DNA from: an uncultured Flavobacteriales bacterium
GTDB taxonomy: Bacteria; Bacteroidota; Bacteroidia; Flavobacteriales_D; Sanyastnellaceae
NCBI GenBank assembly: GCA_937996585.1
Contig: CALKUW010000224.1
Coordinates: forward strand, 1-5,247
DNA: 5,247 nt
Direction of reading: 5' to 3'
Shown: one piece after another, positions 4,280-5,247 of the stretch
Layout of the letters: each line of letters opens with the position of its first letter
Position numbering within the stretch: the first letter of the stretch is position 1
The notes under the pieces: model-generated
Database searches by the model: none
What the model saw: only the letters and a program-made list of their open reading frames with translations
Told to the model about the DNA's origin: nothing
Position numbers and translations under genes: made by a program

Positions 4280-4594
4280 TCACTGCATCAGGTGGATGGT
4301 TGCGGTACAGCTCGTAGCACTCTTGATGCCGGTGCGAACGAACGGGACCAGCGGCAGATCATCGAAGATCTTCGATTCGCCACTGGTGATCTGGTAAGCG
4401 GAGGAGCCATCGGTGATGTCCATCCAAGAGAAGTCCGTGCCCAGACGGCCTTGGAAGACCACCGTTGCGCTACCTGCGGTGCAGTTGACCTGCATCGCGC
4501 CGCTTTCGTCCTTGAGCATGCGGGGCTGAACCACGGCGCCGAAGGACTCTCCTGAGATCCCGCCGCGAGAGAAGTTGAGGGAGACAAGTGCCAT
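4280..4594 (-). CDS. Phage protein of unknown function, paralog A of a tandem pair
   Basis: A 104-aa protein with no signal peptide or membrane segment, rich in alternating hydrophobic and polar residues as in a small beta-sandwich. Landmarks shared with the next gene are KDESGAMQV (28-36), VFQGRL (46-51), SWMDI (56-60) and a closing strand TATIHLMQ (97-104). The two proteins align over nearly their full length with few gaps, so they are tandem duplicates. The ATG is one base after the preceding stop (TGACATG) and no Shine-Dalgarno sequence is visible. Being among late structural genes, it may be a minor virion, head-decoration or tail-associated protein. I do not recognise a named family, so the role is unassigned. 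Confidence 0.85.
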   Translation of the reverse strand: MALVSLNFSRGGISGESFGAVVQPRMLKDESGAMQVNCTAGSATVVFQGRLGTDFSWMDITDGSSAYQITSGESKIFDDLPLVPFVRTGIKSATSCTATIHLMQ

Positions 4595-4595
4595 G

Positions 4596-4805
4596 TCAGA
4601 TGCTGAAGAGTTTGATGCCGAACGTAGTGATGACAGAGACGGCAGCAGCCATGCCCATCGCCCAGGCCCGACCGCCCTCGAGCGAGCGCACTCGCCTGTC
4701 GAGCTTGTCGAGCTGATCTTGGTGGACCCGCATCGTGGCGAGGATGCTGTCCACCTTTCCCTCTAAGCGACCGATGGCAAGCAAGAGGTCATCCTGTGTA
4801 GTCAT
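4596..4805 (-). CDS. Small coiled-coil/one-helix membrane protein, candidate holin or lysis accessory
   Basis: A 69-aa protein in two parts. Residues 6-44 are charged and heptad-like (LLLAIGRLEGKVDSIL, then QLDKLDRRVRSLEG), predicting a coiled coil. Residues about 47-67 (AWAMGMAAAVSVITTFGIKL) form one hydrophobic segment with Lys65 near its end, giving an N-in or N-out single-span topology. The size, the single span and the position between fibre-type genes and the terminase genes match T7 gene 17.5 (a 67-aa holin). The coiled-coil-then-TM layout also resembles XhlA-type holin-associated proteins. There is no enzyme motif. Its ATG lies in a TGATG overlap with the collar gene and it has no clear ribosome binding site, so translation is probably coupled. 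Holin function is inferred from layout and position, not from a sequence match. Confidence 0.75.
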   Translation of the reverse strand: MTTQDDLLLAIGRLEGKVDSILATMRVHQDQLDKLDRRVRSLEGGRAWAMGMAAAVSVITTFGIKLFSI

Positions 4806-5206
4806 CAGTCAGCGGAGTCTGCGCGGATGATGAAGTTGAAGACCACGCCGTGGTCCTTGGTGCCGTCGGCCTCAACGATCCGCTGGCCCGTAGCAGCCAG
4901 GTTCGCAGCGTTGAGACCTTCGGTGCCAGAGGTGACGCGAGAGGCCGCAGAGCCACCCATGTCATCTTTGCCAACCAGCACGCGACCTCGGAGGTCGGGC
5001 ACGTTGAAGGTAGTCGAGCCGTCACCCGCGCCGAAGCTGGTGCCGATAGCGGCGAACAGCGTGGCGTAGGTGGTTCGGCTGATAGCAGACCCATCGCACA
5101 GAACCCAGCCCGTGGGCGCAGAGGCGCCGCTGTAGGCCAGGATCGAACCGATAGGGACCAACATGCCGGGGAACTCAACCCCAGCCACTCGCATCTTCGT
5201 AACCAT
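4805..5206 (-). CDS. Phage tail collar domain protein (short fibre or tail tip)
   Basis: The 133-aa product is mostly one phage tail collar domain, at about residues 18-82. Recognisable landmarks are PIGSILAYSG (18-27), PTGWVLCDGS (31-40), the YATLFAAIGTSFG helix/turn region (47-59), then the hallmark FNVPDLRGRVLVG (67-79). A C-terminal NFIIRA (124-129) resembles the closing strand common in these proteins. The domain occurs in tail fibres and short tail fibres and usually takes part in trimeric host-contact structures outside the virion. There is no long repetitive shaft, so this looks like a fibre tip or accessory fibre module rather than a complete T7 gp17-like fibre. Start: ATG overlapping the preceding TGA, with a GAGGG upstream. 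Its own stop overlaps the next start (TGATG). The domain call is firm; the exact place in the virion is inference. Confidence 0.9.
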   Translation of the reverse strand: MVTKMRVAGVEFPGMLVPIGSILAYSGASAPTGWVLCDGSAISRTTYATLFAAIGTSFGAGDGSTTFNVPDLRGRVLVGKDDMGGSAASRVTSGTEGLNAANLAATGQRIVEADGTKDHGVVFNFIIRADSAD

Positions 5207-5247
5207 CAGGAGAGGCCCTCGTAGCCGTAGACAAGAACACGGGCCCC
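5206..5247 (-). CDS. C-terminal end of an upstream gene (partial), possibly tail fibre
   Basis: Reading the minus strand in from the window edge gives an open frame of 13 residues ending RVLVYGYEGLS and a TGA whose last base is the first base of the next gene's ATG (TGATG). The same junction type occurs at several other gene boundaries here, which supports a real gene end. The product cannot be identified from 13 residues. In T7-like phages the gene just before a stand-alone collar protein is often a tail fibre or another adsorption-apparatus protein, but that is position-based inference only. Confidence 0.55.
   Translation of the reverse strand, partial: GARVLVYGYEGLS
5216..5220 (-). promoter_or_regulatory. 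Ribosome binding site for the tail collar gene
   Basis: The minus strand reads GAGGG, then nine bases, then the ATG at 5206. It lies within the last codons of the upstream gene. It supports the first Met, rather than Met5 or Met15, as the start of the collar protein. Confidence 0.45.

Overview
The window looks like the late structural and DNA-packaging end of a T7-like (Autographiviridae-type) podovirus genome. All supported genes lie on the minus strand and read from high to low coordinates. The clearest landmark is a full-length T7 gp19-type terminase large subunit (562 aa) preceded by a gp18-type small subunit. The order tail tip/fibre -> small one-helix membrane protein -> TerS -> small ORF -> TerL parallels T7 genes 17-17.5-18-18.5-19. 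GC content is high (about 60% by eye). Small-protein types such as the MPKGLYANI-type basic protein and the YRGETFSGYNKPK-type (DUF6321-like) protein are ones I associate with phages of aquatic bacteria. The host cannot be named from this window.

Layout, in transcription order. (1) 5247-4805: the last codons of an upstream gene, then a stand-alone phage tail collar domain protein. (2) 4805-4596: a 69-aa coiled-coil plus C-terminal transmembrane protein at the T7 holin position. (3) 4594-3957: two adjacent paralogous beta-rich proteins of about 105 aa, function unknown. (4) 3953-3753: a 66-aa very basic protein. (5) 3753-1662: TerS, an easily missed 59-aa Arg/Lys/Ser-rich protein, and TerL. 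(6) 1674-1465: a 69-aa protein that is essentially a lone NrdR-type zinc ribbon and overlaps the end of terL. (7) 1464-1320: the only real gap inside the gene block, with three CTTAGG-type repeats (CCTAAG on the coding strand), two CTTAAG sites and a small hairpin. (8) 1319-533: three stop/start-overlapping small genes (94, 82 and 84 aa), the last DUF6321-like. (9) 532-1: no credible gene. This stretch is dense in CTCGAG-containing direct and inverted repeats, a 19-bp interrupted hairpin, C5/G5 runs and decamer repeats. Because it lies just beyond the terminase end of a T7-like gene order, it is a good candidate for the genome-end (terminal repeat or concatemer-processing) region. That is inference.

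The genes are packed almost without spacing. Adjacent stops and starts overlap as TGATG, TAGTG or GTGA, or are 1-3 bases apart, and few genes have a recognisable Shine-Dalgarno sequence, so translational coupling probably sets expression. Functionally the block supplies the adsorption-apparatus tip, a likely lysis protein, the packaging motor and several small basic proteins of unknown role. Most ORFs on the plus strand and in alternative frames are by-products of high GC content.
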